Positions 34,979-45,205 of a stretch of DNA of 64,000 bases are shown one piece after another. Position numbers and translations under genes: made by a program. Source of the stretch: an uncultured Coriobacteriaceae bacterium (GTDB taxonomy: Bacteria > Actinomycetota > Coriobacteriia > Coriobacteriales > Atopobiaceae); NCBI GenBank assembly GCA_902793195.1, contig CADBCS010000006.1:1-64000 (forward strand), read 5' to 3'. The notes under the pieces were generated by a model. It made no database searches and was not told where the DNA came from. It saw only the letters and a list, made by a program, of their open reading frames with translations. Position 1 is the first letter of the stretch. Every line of letters starts with the position of its first letter.

Positions 34979-35269
34979 ATGACTCTAAAACCACTGGGCG
35001 ACCGCGTGCTCGTCAAGCCTGCACCCAAGGAAGAGAAGACCGCGACCGGCCTGTACATCTCCTCCGGTGCACAGGAGAAGCCGCAGCGCGGCGAGGTCAT
35101 CGCCGTGGGCGCTGGCAAGATGGACGACAATGGCAATCGCATCCCCGTGGATGTTAAGGTTGGCGACCAGGTCTTCTATGGCAAGTTTGGTGGCAACGAG
35201 GTCAAGGTGGACGGCGAGGACCTGCTCCTGCTGCGTGCCGACGACATCTATGCCGTCATCGAGGACTAG
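34979..35269 (+). CDS. groES: Co-chaperonin GroES (10 kDa)
   Basis: A 96-residue co-chaperonin, normal length. It opens MTLKPLGDRVLVKPAPKEEKTATGLYI, with the mobile loop that docks on GroEL, and ends in LLLLRADDIYAVIED. Seven subunits cap the GroEL cage. AAAGGAGG is six bases upstream of ATG 34979. groEL begins 41 bases after the stop in the same operon. Confidence 0.97.
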   Translation: MTLKPLGDRVLVKPAPKEEKTATGLYISSGAQEKPQRGEVIAVGAGKMDDNGNRIPVDVKVGDQVFYGKFGGNEVKVDGEDLLLLRADDIYAVIED

Positions 35270-35286
35270 CTCCAAACAGGGATTAA

Positions 35287-36954
<1,668 letters not shown>

Positions 36955-36972
36955 GATAAACCTGTAGCGATG

Positions 36973-37575
36973 GGGCCACGCCCTTTTCCTCCCGTGCTCA
37001 AACAGCTCGCTTCGCGAGAACTGCGCGCGGAAGGAAAAAGGGCGTGGCCCTTACGTTACGGTAGCGCTTATCTGACACGGTGGGAAATGGTGCGGGGCTT
37101 CGCCCCGCGTTTGGTAGAGGAAGGCTCGCTTCGCGAGAACTGCGCCAGAGAAGCGGGGCCGCCCCATCTCTCGGTGGTGCGGGTTATCTGACCCGGGGGA
37201 AATGGTGCGGGGCTTCGCCCCGCGCTTGCAAACAGCTCGCCGTGCGAGAACTGCGCGCGGGGTCCCTGCCACGTACGATTCCGACCGCGCGGAGCCCACG
37301 ACGTACGATTTCGTTACAAAAACTCTCCCTGCCGCGTACAATTCTCGGGCCAAATCGCGCGCGGTGGGGACCGATCTTGTCACGAAATCGTGCGCGGTGG
37401 GCCGTGCGCGGCGCGTTCGCTTGAGTGGGTCCACGCCACTTTCCTCCCGTGCTCGGACAGCTCGCTTTGCGAGAACTGCGCGCGGAAGGAAAGTGGTGTG
37501 GACCCTTGCGCTACGTTGCCAAGGCCCCCTTCCTCCCGTGCTCGGACAGCTCGCTCCGCGAGAACTGCGCGCGGG
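36973..37575. repeat. Array of five intergenic hairpin repeats after groEL
   Basis: Five copies of a core, about AGCTCGCTTCGCGAGAACTG plus CGCGCGG, lie at 37004-37030, 37123-37146, 37233-37260, 37458-37485 and 37547-37575. In copies 1 and 4 the core sits inside a larger hairpin (36973-37050 and 37427-37505) whose arms differ between copies but stay complementary within each. Copies 2 and 3 are each preceded by a GCGGGGCTTCGCCCCGC hairpin (37092-37108, 37207-37223). No gene is supported in this 678-base gap between convergent genes. Confidence 0.75.
37261..37402. repeat. GTACGATT-type repeat cluster
   Basis: Forward motifs CCACGTACGATT (37269-37280), ACGTACGATTTCG (37301-37313) and CCGCGTACAATT (37333-37344) are followed by reverse forms AAATCGCGCGCGGTGGGGACC (about 37353-37373) and GAAATCGTGCGCGGTGGG (about 37384-37401). 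The same family occurs at 49364-49460. Confidence 0.6.
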
Positions 37576-37632
37576 AGCTCAGGGGAACGTGATCCCGTCT
37601 TGCGACTTGCGGTCGGGCAACATGTGCTGTGG

Positions 37633-38928
37633 TTAGCGACCCCACGTTGCACGAAACACGATTCGGCCGTCGTCGTCCTCGATGGCCTCGAGTCTGGCGC
37701 CGTTCTTGTCGGCGATTGCGCGGGCTATCGACAGCCCCAGGCCGTAGCCACCGGCGCCGCCCGATCGGTCGCGTGACTGCTCCGCACGCACGAACCGGTC
37801 GAACAGCGACGAGAGCCTCTCTGGTGGAACACCATGGTCCCAGTCGTTGCGCGTGAGGAACGTTGCCTTGTGCGCTTCCTGCCGCACCTCCACTTGCACG
37901 ACTCCGCCGCCCGTCGCGTACTTGATGGCGTTGTCAACCAGAATGGCCATGAGTTGTCGGATGGCGGGCTCGTCCCCCCGCACGCACACGCCCTCGTCAA
38001 TCGACGAGACGATCTCCTTTCCCTGCGTTCGGGCCAGCTGGGAGAACGTGAGCACGGACTCGAAGGCAAGGTCGCTGAGCGAGACCTCCGTGTGCACGAG
38101 GTCCACCTCCTGCTCCTCCATCTTGGACAGTGTGATGAGGTCGTTTACCAGGACCTTCATGCTGTCGACCTGGCGATTTGTGCTGTCGATCCACTCCAGC
38201 TCCTCAGGTTGGTTGGCTAGGTCCATCTCCAGAATGTCCATGTTGGTCGCAATGACGGAGAGGGGCGTCTTGAACTCGTGGCCGGCATCTGCGACGAACT
38301 GCTTTTGCTTGCGCGCGCTCTCCTCAAGCGGCCGCACGGCCAGATGAGAAAAGCGGTGCACGAAGAGCGCCGCGACGGCAAACGCACACCCTCCCACCAC
38401 AAGCGAGACCACAAGCAGCTGGTTGAGGGACTGCAGCTCGGTCGTGCAGTCGAGGAAGAGTATGCGTGTCTGGTCATCAACCTTCTGGACGACATACTTG
38501 TAGTCGTCCAGATATCCCTGCTCACCACCCGAGGCGAGCGCGCGCTGCGCGAGGTTGCTCGCCTCGTCGTCGGCAAGCTCGCCGTTGCCTTTCGAGCGCA
38601 CCGACATGGTGCCGTCCGAGCCCACGAACACGCAGAAGAAACGGCTCGCATACTGCGTGCGCGCGGACTTGCGACCGCCGTGTATCACCCGCCCGCCGCC
38701 GGTCGCCTCCGTGCCCTCGCGGCTCGTCGAATCGCCCTCGACCTTCTCGTTGTGTCCCGCATCCAGCTCGTTCGCTATCTCGTCCATGGCGGAGCGCAGC
38801 CTAGCGTCGGTCTGCAGATAGTGTGCGAAATTGATGGCAAAGATCAGCACCACAAGCGATGCGAGCACCGCCGCGAGTGAGGCCACCACGATCTTTCGCC
38901 GCAGGCGGGCGATCACGTCGTCGCTCAT
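37633..38928 (-). CDS. Sensor histidine kinase
   Basis: A 431-residue membrane kinase. Transmembrane helices at about 14-36 and 169-192 bracket a ~130-residue sensor domain outside the membrane with no domain I recognise. The H-box FVADAGHEFKTPLSVI has the phosphorylated His217; the N-box LVDNAIKYA and the G-box GGYGLGLSIARAI follow. One D/F-box region is present but compact. The ATG at 38928 overlaps the response-regulator stop by 4 bases. It is the last gene of the seven-gene redox operon, so its signal is likely linked to the substrate or redox state handled by that system. Confidence 0.9.
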   Translation of the reverse strand: MSDDVIARLRRKIVVASLAAVLASLVVLIFAINFAHYLQTDARLRSAMDEIANELDAGHNEKVEGDSTSREGTEATGGGRVIHGGRKSARTQYASRFFCVFVGSDGTMSVRSKGNGELADDEASNLAQRALASGGEQGYLDDYKYVVQKVDDQTRILFLDCTTELQSLNQLLVVSLVVGGCAFAVAALFVHRFSHLAVRPLEESARKQKQFVADAGHEFKTPLSVIATNMDILEMDLANQPEELEWIDSTNRQVDSMKVLVNDLITLSKMEEQEVDLVHTEVSLSDLAFESVLTFSQLARTQGKEIVSSIDEGVCVRGDEPAIRQLMAILVDNAIKYATGGGVVQVEVRQEAHKATFLTRNDWDHGVPPERLSSLFDRFVRAEQSRDRSGGAGGYGLGLSIARAIADKNGARLEAIEDDDGRIVFRATWGR

Positions 38929-39605
38929 GACTCGTCTCCATACGCGAGCAGGTACCCGGCATTGCGCACGACGCGAATCTTCACCTTGGAGCCAATCTTC
39001 GCGAGGTTCTTGCGCATGAGCGAGATGTTGGTAAAGACCACGTTGATTTCGGCCTTGGCGTCCCAGCCCCAAATGTGCTCCATGAGCTCGTCGGCGCTCA
39101 TTATCTTGTTAGGATGGCGCATGAGCATCTGCATGAGCTGAAACGCCTTGTTACCCAGTCGCACGCTCCTTGCGCCACACGACAGCTGGTAGGTGCCACT
39201 GTCCAGCTGCACATCGCCGAACGAGCATACGTCCGGCACAAACGACTCCGTGCGCCGCAGCAGCGCGCGCACGCGCGAGACGAGCTCCTTGCCCGCAAAC
39301 GGCTTGGGCAGGTAGTCGTCCGCTCCGCTGTCGAAGCCGGTTACGCGGTCATCGAGCTCGCCCAGCGCCGTGAGCAGCATGACCGGAATCCCCATACCCT
39401 GTCGCCGGATTTCCTTGAGCACGTCGAGCCCACTCCTCCCCGGCATCATGATGTCGAGAATCGCTGCGTCGTAGTCGCCGTTGGTGAGGTAGTTGAGGGC
39501 ATCGCGACCGTTATGCACGACGTCTACGGTGTAGCCGCTACGCTGGAGCAGCGTGGCCACGCCCCTGCAGATGTCCGGATCGTCCTCTGCGAACAGCAGC
39601 TTCAT
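38925..39605 (-). CDS. OmpR/PhoB-family response regulator
   Basis: A 226-residue regulator. The receiver domain has acidic pocket EDD at 7-9, phospho-acceptor D51 in ILDIMMPG, a conserved Thr in MLLTALG and the KPF Lys. A winged-helix DNA-binding domain follows (LGNKAFQLMQMLMRHPNKIMS, then VFTNISLMRKNLAKIGSKVKIRVVRNAGYLL). It partners the histidine kinase. It starts 9 bases after the permease gene, so expression is coupled to the redox operon it probably controls; candidate sites are in 44995-45205. Confidence 0.92.
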   Translation of the reverse strand: MKLLFAEDDPDICRGVATLLQRSGYTVDVVHNGRDALNYLTNGDYDAAILDIMMPGRSGLDVLKEIRRQGMGIPVMLLTALGELDDRVTGFDSGADDYLPKPFAGKELVSRVRALLRRTESFVPDVCSFGDVQLDSGTYQLSCGARSVRLGNKAFQLMQMLMRHPNKIMSADELMEHIWGWDAKAEINVVFTNISLMRKNLAKIGSKVKIRVVRNAGYLLAYGDES

Positions 39606-39614
39606 GTGAGCCCC

Positions 39615-40307
39615 CTAAAAGGTGTGTACCAGATCAACCAGGAAGAACGCCACCATCCCAAGATAGCACGCCAGGCGCAGCCACCGAAGCATGCCGGGAA
39701 TCTCCTTGTGCATGCGCGTGGTGAGAACGCCCGAGAGCAGCAGCACGAGCAGCAGCGGGGACGCAATGCTCGCGCACGCAAACGCCGCGCCTGTTACCAG
39801 CGCATGCCCCGCCGGAAGCGTCACGCACAGGCTTGCCACGATCACCAGCGGCGCACAGGGCGTGATGCCAAACCCCGCCCCTGCGGCAAACAGCGCCGGC
39901 ATGTGAATGCCGCCCTCCACGGCCTCGCGCATCTTGTGATGGTCGCGACACTGGTCGCCGCACACCTTCCTTCCACGCACCTCGCGATACCAGCCAAAGA
40001 GGAACCACAGCCCCATGCCCACGATAAAGGCGTCGAAGACGCGCTCAACCCAGCCGTTGGACAAAAGGCCGCTGTCCACCAGTGCGGCGTTACCCACAAG
40101 CGACGCGACCACACACAGCGCGGCGACGCCTGCGATCTTGCCCAAGAAGAACGACAGGAACGCGAGCATCGACTGCCTGCTGTCGCGGGCGTGCGACATC
40201 ACATAGCCCGATAGAAGGATCCCGGCTCCCGAACCGCAGCATGTGCCGCAACCCAGGCCCACCGAGGTCGCAACCGAGAGGCCCTCAAGAAGCAGTGAGA
40301 GTCCCAT
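39615..40307 (-). CDS. DsbD_2/UreH-like membrane permease
   Basis: A 230-residue protein with about six hydrophobic helices. The start GLGCGTCCGSGAGIL and the loop CGDQCRDHHKM carry paired Cys and His, and GFGITPCAPLVIVASL is a Pro-Cys motif typical of the DsbD/UreH-like (sulfite exporter TauE/SafE-annotated) group. Such proteins carry electrons across the membrane through Cys pairs or move small ions. In this operon it could deliver electrons or a metal ion to the Fe-S enzymes. ATG 40307 follows AGTAGGGAC; it starts 4 bases after the activator gene. Confidence 0.6.
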   Translation of the reverse strand: MGLSLLLEGLSVATSVGLGCGTCCGSGAGILLSGYVMSHARDSRQSMLAFLSFFLGKIAGVAALCVVASLVGNAALVDSGLLSNGWVERVFDAFIVGMGLWFLFGWYREVRGRKVCGDQCRDHHKMREAVEGGIHMPALFAAGAGFGITPCAPLVIVASLCVTLPAGHALVTGAAFACASIASPLLLVLLLSGVLTTRMHKEIPGMLRWLRLACYLGMVAFFLVDLVHTF

Positions 40308-40311
40308 GTCC

Positions 40312-41100
40312 CTACTCCCTTTCGCTTGCGATGAGCGCGGCGCCGATCGCCCCGTTGAACTGCGGATGTGCCGCAACGTACACCTCGCGCATCAGCTCCT
40401 CCTCAAACGCCTGCCGCAGGCCGACGTTGAGCGCGCCACCTCCGCTCATCAGCACGTCGCCGGCCTTCTCGGACCGTCTTATCATCTTGATAATGCGTCG
40501 CGCCATGGAGAGGTGCATGCCGGCAAGGATGTCGCGCCGGTCGTACTTGCGCGCGACCAGCGAGATGACCTCCGACTGGGCGAACACCACGCACGTGGAG
40601 TTGATGTCGCAGGGCTCGGTGCTCTCAAGCGACAGCGGCCCCACCTGGTCGATGGTCGTCTCCAGGATCTGCGCGATGACCTCCATGAACTTGCCTGTCC
40701 CCGCCGCGCACTTGTCGTTCATCGAGAAGTTCTTTACGGCGTAGTTGGCGTCGAGGTAAATGACCTTGCTGTCTTGTCCGCCCACGTCCACGATTATGCC
40801 CGGCCGCCACTCTCGTGGCGCTGTGATGCGCACGCCGTATGCGTGGGCCGTTATCTCGCTTATGTCGTCGTCGGCGACCTCAAGTACCTTGCGGCTGTAC
40901 CCTGTCGCCATTATGTAACCAACCTGCTGGCGTGTGATGCCGCATCGCTGGCAGAGTGCGTCGACGAGTGCGGCCGCGGTGCCGCTGTTGTCGATGCCCG
41001 TGTTGCGCACCATGGTGTCGATCACGGTGCCTCGCGCGTCGATGAGGGCCGCCTTGAGGTAGGTCGACCCGCCGTCCAGTCCAATGTAGTAGCGCCTCAT
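40312..41100 (-). CDS. BadF/HgdC-type activator ATPase
   Basis: A 262-residue ASKHA-fold ATPase, normal length for the archerase family. The phosphate-binding motif YIGLDGGSTYLKAAL is at the N-terminus, VDVGGQDSK in the middle and MSGGGALN at the end. Cys131 (NDKCAAGTGKF) and Cys170 (INSTCVVFAQSE) are the two ligands that share one [4Fe-4S] cluster across the dimer. It would hydrolyse ATP to push an electron to very low potential and pass it to a dehydratase/reductase partner. Its two neighbours upstream are members of exactly that partner family. Confidence 0.88.
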   Translation of the reverse strand: MRRYYIGLDGGSTYLKAALIDARGTVIDTMVRNTGIDNSGTAAALVDALCQRCGITRQQVGYIMATGYSRKVLEVADDDISEITAHAYGVRITAPREWRPGIIVDVGGQDSKVIYLDANYAVKNFSMNDKCAAGTGKFMEVIAQILETTIDQVGPLSLESTEPCDINSTCVVFAQSEVISLVARKYDRRDILAGMHLSMARRIIKMIRRSEKAGDVLMSGGGALNVGLRQAFEEELMREVYVAAHPQFNGAIGAALIASERE

Positions 41101-41179
41101 GGTTCTCTCCTCCGATTTCTGTTTGGCCTCGCACGGATGCGTGCTGCTTACGACCGGTTCCGGCCTGCCGCGAGGGCTG

Positions 41180-42529
41180 TCATCCGCGCATGCTCCGGTT
41201 CGCTCGCTGCGGGCCCTTCTTGAGCTTGATCATCTCCACGAACGCCTCGGTGCGGATGCGCAGCTGCTCCACGTCCTCGTCGGTGTAGTCGCTTTCCAGG
41301 CGGATGACCGGGATGCCCAGACGGTCGAGCTCCTCCTCCACCATGCGATACTCGTAGTCGTACACCAGGCATCCTCGCAGCACGTGGTAGATGACGCCCT
41401 CCACGCGATGGTCGCGGACCATCCTGCGCAGCCGATAGAGGCGTTGCGTGTTGTCGGCGAAGGTGGGACACGGACACGGGCGCAGCGCGCGAATGGCGAG
41501 CGCGCGCATGAGACCGTCAAACGACGTGTCCACCGGCACCACCGGGTCGGACATGCCGCGCTCGCCCATGCACGTCTCGTCGGCCACCACCATGCCACCG
41601 GACTCCTCCACAAGAAGCGGCACCTTGATGTTGGGGAACACGATGGGAGACCCGGTGAGCATGACGCGCGGCCGATCCTTGCGCGTGACGAGCTGTTTGG
41701 CGTGGGCCCGTCGCTCGAGCTCGTCGTTGAGCGTGCGCATGGCATGGGCCCACGCATCGACGTCCAGGTAGCTCGACGCGTTCATGGCGACCATGGCATG
41801 CGTGCCGTACAGCAGGTTGGGTGTCTTGCGCCTTATCCGCAGGAACCGCGACAGCTCGTATTGGGCGTATCCCGTGCGCTCGAAGGCGCGGGCAAGCGAC
41901 TCGTGGGTTACGGCCTGACCCGTGTGCTGCGACACGACGTCGGCCAGTTGGTAGAGCTCGGCCACAAACGTCTCGACGTCCTCGTCTCCCTTGTTGGCGG
42001 GCACGGGCAGGGCATGGACGGGGCACATGTCCTGCAGCAGACCGGCGATTCGCTTTTTGCAGTCGCAGGTTATGGGCACCACCATGAGCGAGCAGTTCTC
42101 GTAGAGGGGCAACGTGCCCATGTGCTTGAAGCCGGCGATTGCCTTTACCAGCGGACACGCATCGCGCGCCACCACGTCGTCGCCCACCGAGAAGGCCGTG
42201 TAGTGCCCGCTGCACAGCTTGACCGGCTGCGCGCCCGCGGCGTATACGAGCTCTTGGGGCACCTGCACGCAGTACGTGCCCACGGTCTTGGTGCCCCGCG
42301 GCTTCCGCACGTCCTGTCCCCGCACGTAGACGCGCTCCATTGCGTCGAAGAATGGCTGCATCAGCTCTGCCGATCCGCCGAGGTCACGCATGCGACGCAG
42401 GTACTTTTGCGTGAGGTGTACGGACTTGCTCGAGAAGAGCTGTCTGCGGCGCTGCTCGCGTCGGGCCTCAACGGCAGATGGACTGGTTGCTGCGGCCGGG
42501 CTGGTGCCCGCGATGGCTTGCCTACTCAT
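41180..42529 (-). CDS. 2-hydroxyacyl-CoA dehydratase/benzoyl-CoA reductase-like subunit A
   Basis: A 449-residue protein of the HgdB/BcrBC/FldBC superfamily. It begins with a Ser/Ala-rich stretch, then GTYCVQVPQELVYAAGAQPVKL, DACPLVKAIAGF and ITCDCKKRIAG, which hold the Cys that ligate a [4Fe-4S] or double-cubane cluster. The second half has a matching Rossmann repeat (VMLTGSPIVFP, FADNTQRLYRLRRM, RGCLVYDYEYRMVEEELD). Known members dehydrate hydroxyacyl-CoA or reduce aromatic acyl-CoA, but related double-cubane proteins reduce small molecules. The start ATG 42529 lies within the end of the preceding gene. The substrate is unknown; the longer upstream open frame is not coding. Confidence 0.8.
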   Translation of the reverse strand: MSRQAIAGTSPAAATSPSAVEARREQRRRQLFSSKSVHLTQKYLRRMRDLGGSAELMQPFFDAMERVYVRGQDVRKPRGTKTVGTYCVQVPQELVYAAGAQPVKLCSGHYTAFSVGDDVVARDACPLVKAIAGFKHMGTLPLYENCSLMVVPITCDCKKRIAGLLQDMCPVHALPVPANKGDEDVETFVAELYQLADVVSQHTGQAVTHESLARAFERTGYAQYELSRFLRIRRKTPNLLYGTHAMVAMNASSYLDVDAWAHAMRTLNDELERRAHAKQLVTRKDRPRVMLTGSPIVFPNIKVPLLVEESGGMVVADETCMGERGMSDPVVPVDTSFDGLMRALAIRALRPCPCPTFADNTQRLYRLRRMVRDHRVEGVIYHVLRGCLVYDYEYRMVEEELDRLGIPVIRLESDYTDEDVEQLRIRTEAFVEMIKLKKGPQRANRSMRG

Positions 42530-43688
42530 GGGCGCTCCTCTGGTATCCACGCACGACGCGCGCACGCTTGGATGTGTACAGTCGCTTGCCCGCAAACGTG
42601 AGCGCAAGGGCCCCGTCCTCGGGACAACACCGCACGCACTCGCCGCACATGATGCAGTTGACGTCGGTTACGTTGGCGCACGCGCGCTCGGTGTAGATCT
42701 GCCGTATGCCCATGGGGCACGCCTCGTAGCACGCCCCGCACTCGGTGCAGGCGGTGCAGTCCTTGGTGATGCGGAACAGCTGGACCTTGTTTGCCATGCC
42801 CATCAGGAAGCCTAGCGGACAGATGGTGCAAAAGAAGCGGCGCTTGAAGAAGCTCGCAATGAGCACGAACACCATGATGAACCCGCTCGCATACAGGCTC
42901 ACCGAGAGGCCCGCGGCGGCTGGCGTGAGCGCGATTGCCGGGCAGAAGTTGCAGAAGTTGCCACCGGCAAAGCTCAGGCCGATCATGAGGAGCAGCATGG
43001 TCCACTTGAGGGGGACGAGTGCCTGGTACATGTCCTCGGTCATGGCGACGCCCTCAACTCTGGTGGCTTGGCGAATCGTGTGCATGAGGTCCTGGGCGAG
43101 GCCCATGGGACACAGGAAGCCGCAGAGCGTCCGCCCAAACACGAGCACAAAGCCCAACGTCGAGACGACGAAGGCCGCGATGCCCGTCCACGGCAGGGTG
43201 GCGAGCTCGTCCAGGTGGGCGAGGTAGTAGCAGCTCGTCTCGGTGAGCTGCGACATGTTGGCGGGACACGACAGGACGGGGATGCTGATGTTCGCGAAGC
43301 GCGCCCCAAGGATGACGCCGCCAAAGACCATGAGCACGAAGAAGCCCACCATGCAGGCCCAGCGAGCCACCATGAAGCCCGATACGCGCCGGCCCCGAAT
43401 GCGTCGGGCTGACCTCGATGCCCGCTGCGCTGCAAACGGCGCGTGCGCGGGGTCGCGTCGCGTGAGCCAGCCGCGCACCGCGACGCAGAGCACGATGCCA
43501 ATGGCGCTCATCAGGCCGATGAGCAGGAGCGGCACGAGCTTGGCAAGATGGTCGGACGTAAACAGCCTGTCGGCCGTCGTGGTGTAGATGGCGGTCTCAT
43601 ACTCGAAGAAGCTGAACTGCCAGGCAAAGTACGCGACGAGCGCGGTCGATGCGCACGCGATGCCGGCGATGAGTCCTCGTTTGCTCAT
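42522..43688 (-). CDS. NapH/YccM-like membrane Fe-S protein
   Basis: A 388-residue polyferredoxin. About five or six transmembrane helices carry CGFLCPMGLAQDL and FFCTICPLGF motifs that occur in the NapH/MauN/RdxA-type family. The C-terminal third has two ferredoxin-type clusters: CTACTECGACYEACPMG and CIMCGECVRCCPEDG. Such proteins pass electrons between the quinone pool or periplasmic donors and cytoplasmic Fe-S proteins. Between the two dehydratase-like genes in the operon, it is a plausible electron donor to the activator. Its stop overlaps subunit A by 8 bases; ATG 43688 follows GGAGGGACG. Confidence 0.85.
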   Translation of the reverse strand: MSKRGLIAGIACASTALVAYFAWQFSFFEYETAIYTTTADRLFTSDHLAKLVPLLLIGLMSAIGIVLCVAVRGWLTRRDPAHAPFAAQRASRSARRIRGRRVSGFMVARWACMVGFFVLMVFGGVILGARFANISIPVLSCPANMSQLTETSCYYLAHLDELATLPWTGIAAFVVSTLGFVLVFGRTLCGFLCPMGLAQDLMHTIRQATRVEGVAMTEDMYQALVPLKWTMLLLMIGLSFAGGNFCNFCPAIALTPAAAGLSVSLYASGFIMVFVLIASFFKRRFFCTICPLGFLMGMANKVQLFRITKDCTACTECGACYEACPMGIRQIYTERACANVTDVNCIMCGECVRCCPEDGALALTFAGKRLYTSKRARVVRGYQRSAHE

Positions 43689-43716
43689 GGGCGTCCCTCC
43701 CCGCTCCTCTTTGCCG

Positions 43717-44994
43717 TCATGCGCTGCGGCGGCGTGCGGGCACACGACCACGGACGAACGTGCGCTGCTCGAGCATCTCGGCAAAGGCCTCCAGGCGGAT
43801 GCGCAACTGCTCGATGTCCTGATACTGGTAGTCCGTCTCGAGCCTAAACACGGGAACGTCGAGCTGCTCGAACAGGGGCTCCAGACGCGACAGCATAAAG
43901 TCGTACTCGATCTGGCCCTTGAGGATGTGGCACACGATGCCGTCGACCTCGGTCGTCGCGAGCAGGTGCTCCACGTACTGCTCCATGGTGCGGTTCACCA
44001 CATGCGCGCTGGATGAGTCCAAGGCGTAGTGCTTGTGGGCGATGGCGCGCATGAGGCGCCGGGTCCCTCCGCGGCGCTCCTCGGGCGAGAGGCTGGCAAA
44101 GCGCGACGTGCTCGCGGCGTCCACGGCCTGTTGCAGCACGAGGCCGGTGTCGTGGATGAGGGCAGGCACCTTGTATTGCGGAAAGAGGATCGGTGAGCCC
44201 ATTACGAGCACGCGCGGGGTGCTGCTGGTCGGTCGGCCCATGGTGCGGTAGCGGGCCTGCACCTCTGCCGAGAGTTGGTGCAATGCCGCCGTCCACTGCG
44301 CAAGGTCGTCAGTCTGGTAGTACGTGTTTTGTACGAGGAGCCGGGCTTCGTCGCTCAGCGCGCCCTCGCACTGGGTGCAGATGCGCTCGAAGGTGACCAT
44401 GGCCGACCTCGCCGCACCCACGAGCTGGTCTGCCTTCGCGAGGCTCGAGGCCGAGGCGCGCCTGCCCACATGATGCCCAACGGACCGTACCAGCGAGCGG
44501 GTCGCATGCTCCCAAGCGTGCCAGGAGACAGCGCTCGCTCCCACCGACGGGATGTCCACCGACAAGACCTCATGGCCTTCTTGCCCAAGAAGATAGCCGA
44601 TCTTGCGCAGGTTGTCGTTGGCCGCAGGCACCACAAAGAGAGGATCATGGTCTGCCTTTGCGGCGAGTCGAAGCGCGTACCCCAGCATCGACCTGCTTGC
44701 GGGATCGCTGTCGCGCGGCATTGCGTCGTCCGACCATGCGCACGAGGCGTGGCTGCCGCCCAGCAGATGGTACGGTGTCACGCCGCAGGCACGTACCAGC
44801 TGTTCCGGAATCCCGTGGCCGAGCACGACCACGACTGGATTCGTTTTGCCTTCCTGCGTACCGTTGGCAGGATTCTTCTCGAAGCGCGCGTGCCATTGCG
44901 CAGCCGCGTTCACAAAGTAGCGCAGGCACCGTACGCCGGGGTTCTGGGCGTCGATGCGCTGCAGCACGGTTTGGTACTCTTCCACGTACGACAT
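43717..44994 (-). CDS. 2-hydroxyacyl-CoA dehydratase-like subunit B, Cys-poor
   Basis: A 425-residue paralogue of subunit A in the HgdB/BcrBC superfamily. The fold-defining second half is present (VLVMGSPILFPQYKVPALI, DGIVCHILKGQIEYDFMLSRLEPLFE, FRLETDYQYQDIEQLRIRLEAF). In the first half the cluster positions look altered: GHGIPEQLVRACGVTPYHLLGG replaces the usual Cys before xxPxE, and DSDPASRSMLGY replaces the CP motif. So this subunit may lack the cluster and be structural or substrate-binding. It is the first gene of the operon. ATG 44994 has AGGAGG upstream. Confidence 0.78.
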   Translation of the reverse strand: MSYVEEYQTVLQRIDAQNPGVRCLRYFVNAAAQWHARFEKNPANGTQEGKTNPVVVVLGHGIPEQLVRACGVTPYHLLGGSHASCAWSDDAMPRDSDPASRSMLGYALRLAAKADHDPLFVVPAANDNLRKIGYLLGQEGHEVLSVDIPSVGASAVSWHAWEHATRSLVRSVGHHVGRRASASSLAKADQLVGAARSAMVTFERICTQCEGALSDEARLLVQNTYYQTDDLAQWTAALHQLSAEVQARYRTMGRPTSSTPRVLVMGSPILFPQYKVPALIHDTGLVLQQAVDAASTSRFASLSPEERRGGTRRLMRAIAHKHYALDSSSAHVVNRTMEQYVEHLLATTEVDGIVCHILKGQIEYDFMLSRLEPLFEQLDVPVFRLETDYQYQDIEQLRIRLEAFAEMLEQRTFVRGRVPARRRSA

Positions 44995-45205
44995 AACAAG
45001 CCTCCTGTCTGTTGTCGTGAGGGCATCATATCGGGCGAAGTTCAAACCAACTTAAAGCCGTGCTCGATTGTGGATTGCGGCCCATGGACGTACGGAGGAG
45101 AGTTCGCGCGGGCGGCGGACCGCCGCGCGAGCAGGCTTTAACTTCGCTTGAGGTTCGCGAGGTATGGTGCATGCGAGTAGTTGTTCGTGGCAGACGGAGG
45201 GTGGG
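44995..45205. promoter_or_regulatory. Divergent control region of the redox operon and four-Cys gene
   Basis: It holds the inverted pair AACTTAAAGCC (45049-45059) and GGCTTTAACTT (45134-45144), 10 of 11 matching, separated by a GC hairpin at about 45104-45130. This symmetric layout between two divergent genes is a good candidate binding site, perhaps for the operon's own response regulator. Confidence 0.4.

Noticed and set aside
34756..34979. CIRCE element upstream of groES
   Set aside because: The TTAGCACTC-N9-GAGTGCTAA consensus is absent; only a weak ATACAAC/GTTGTAT pair is present.
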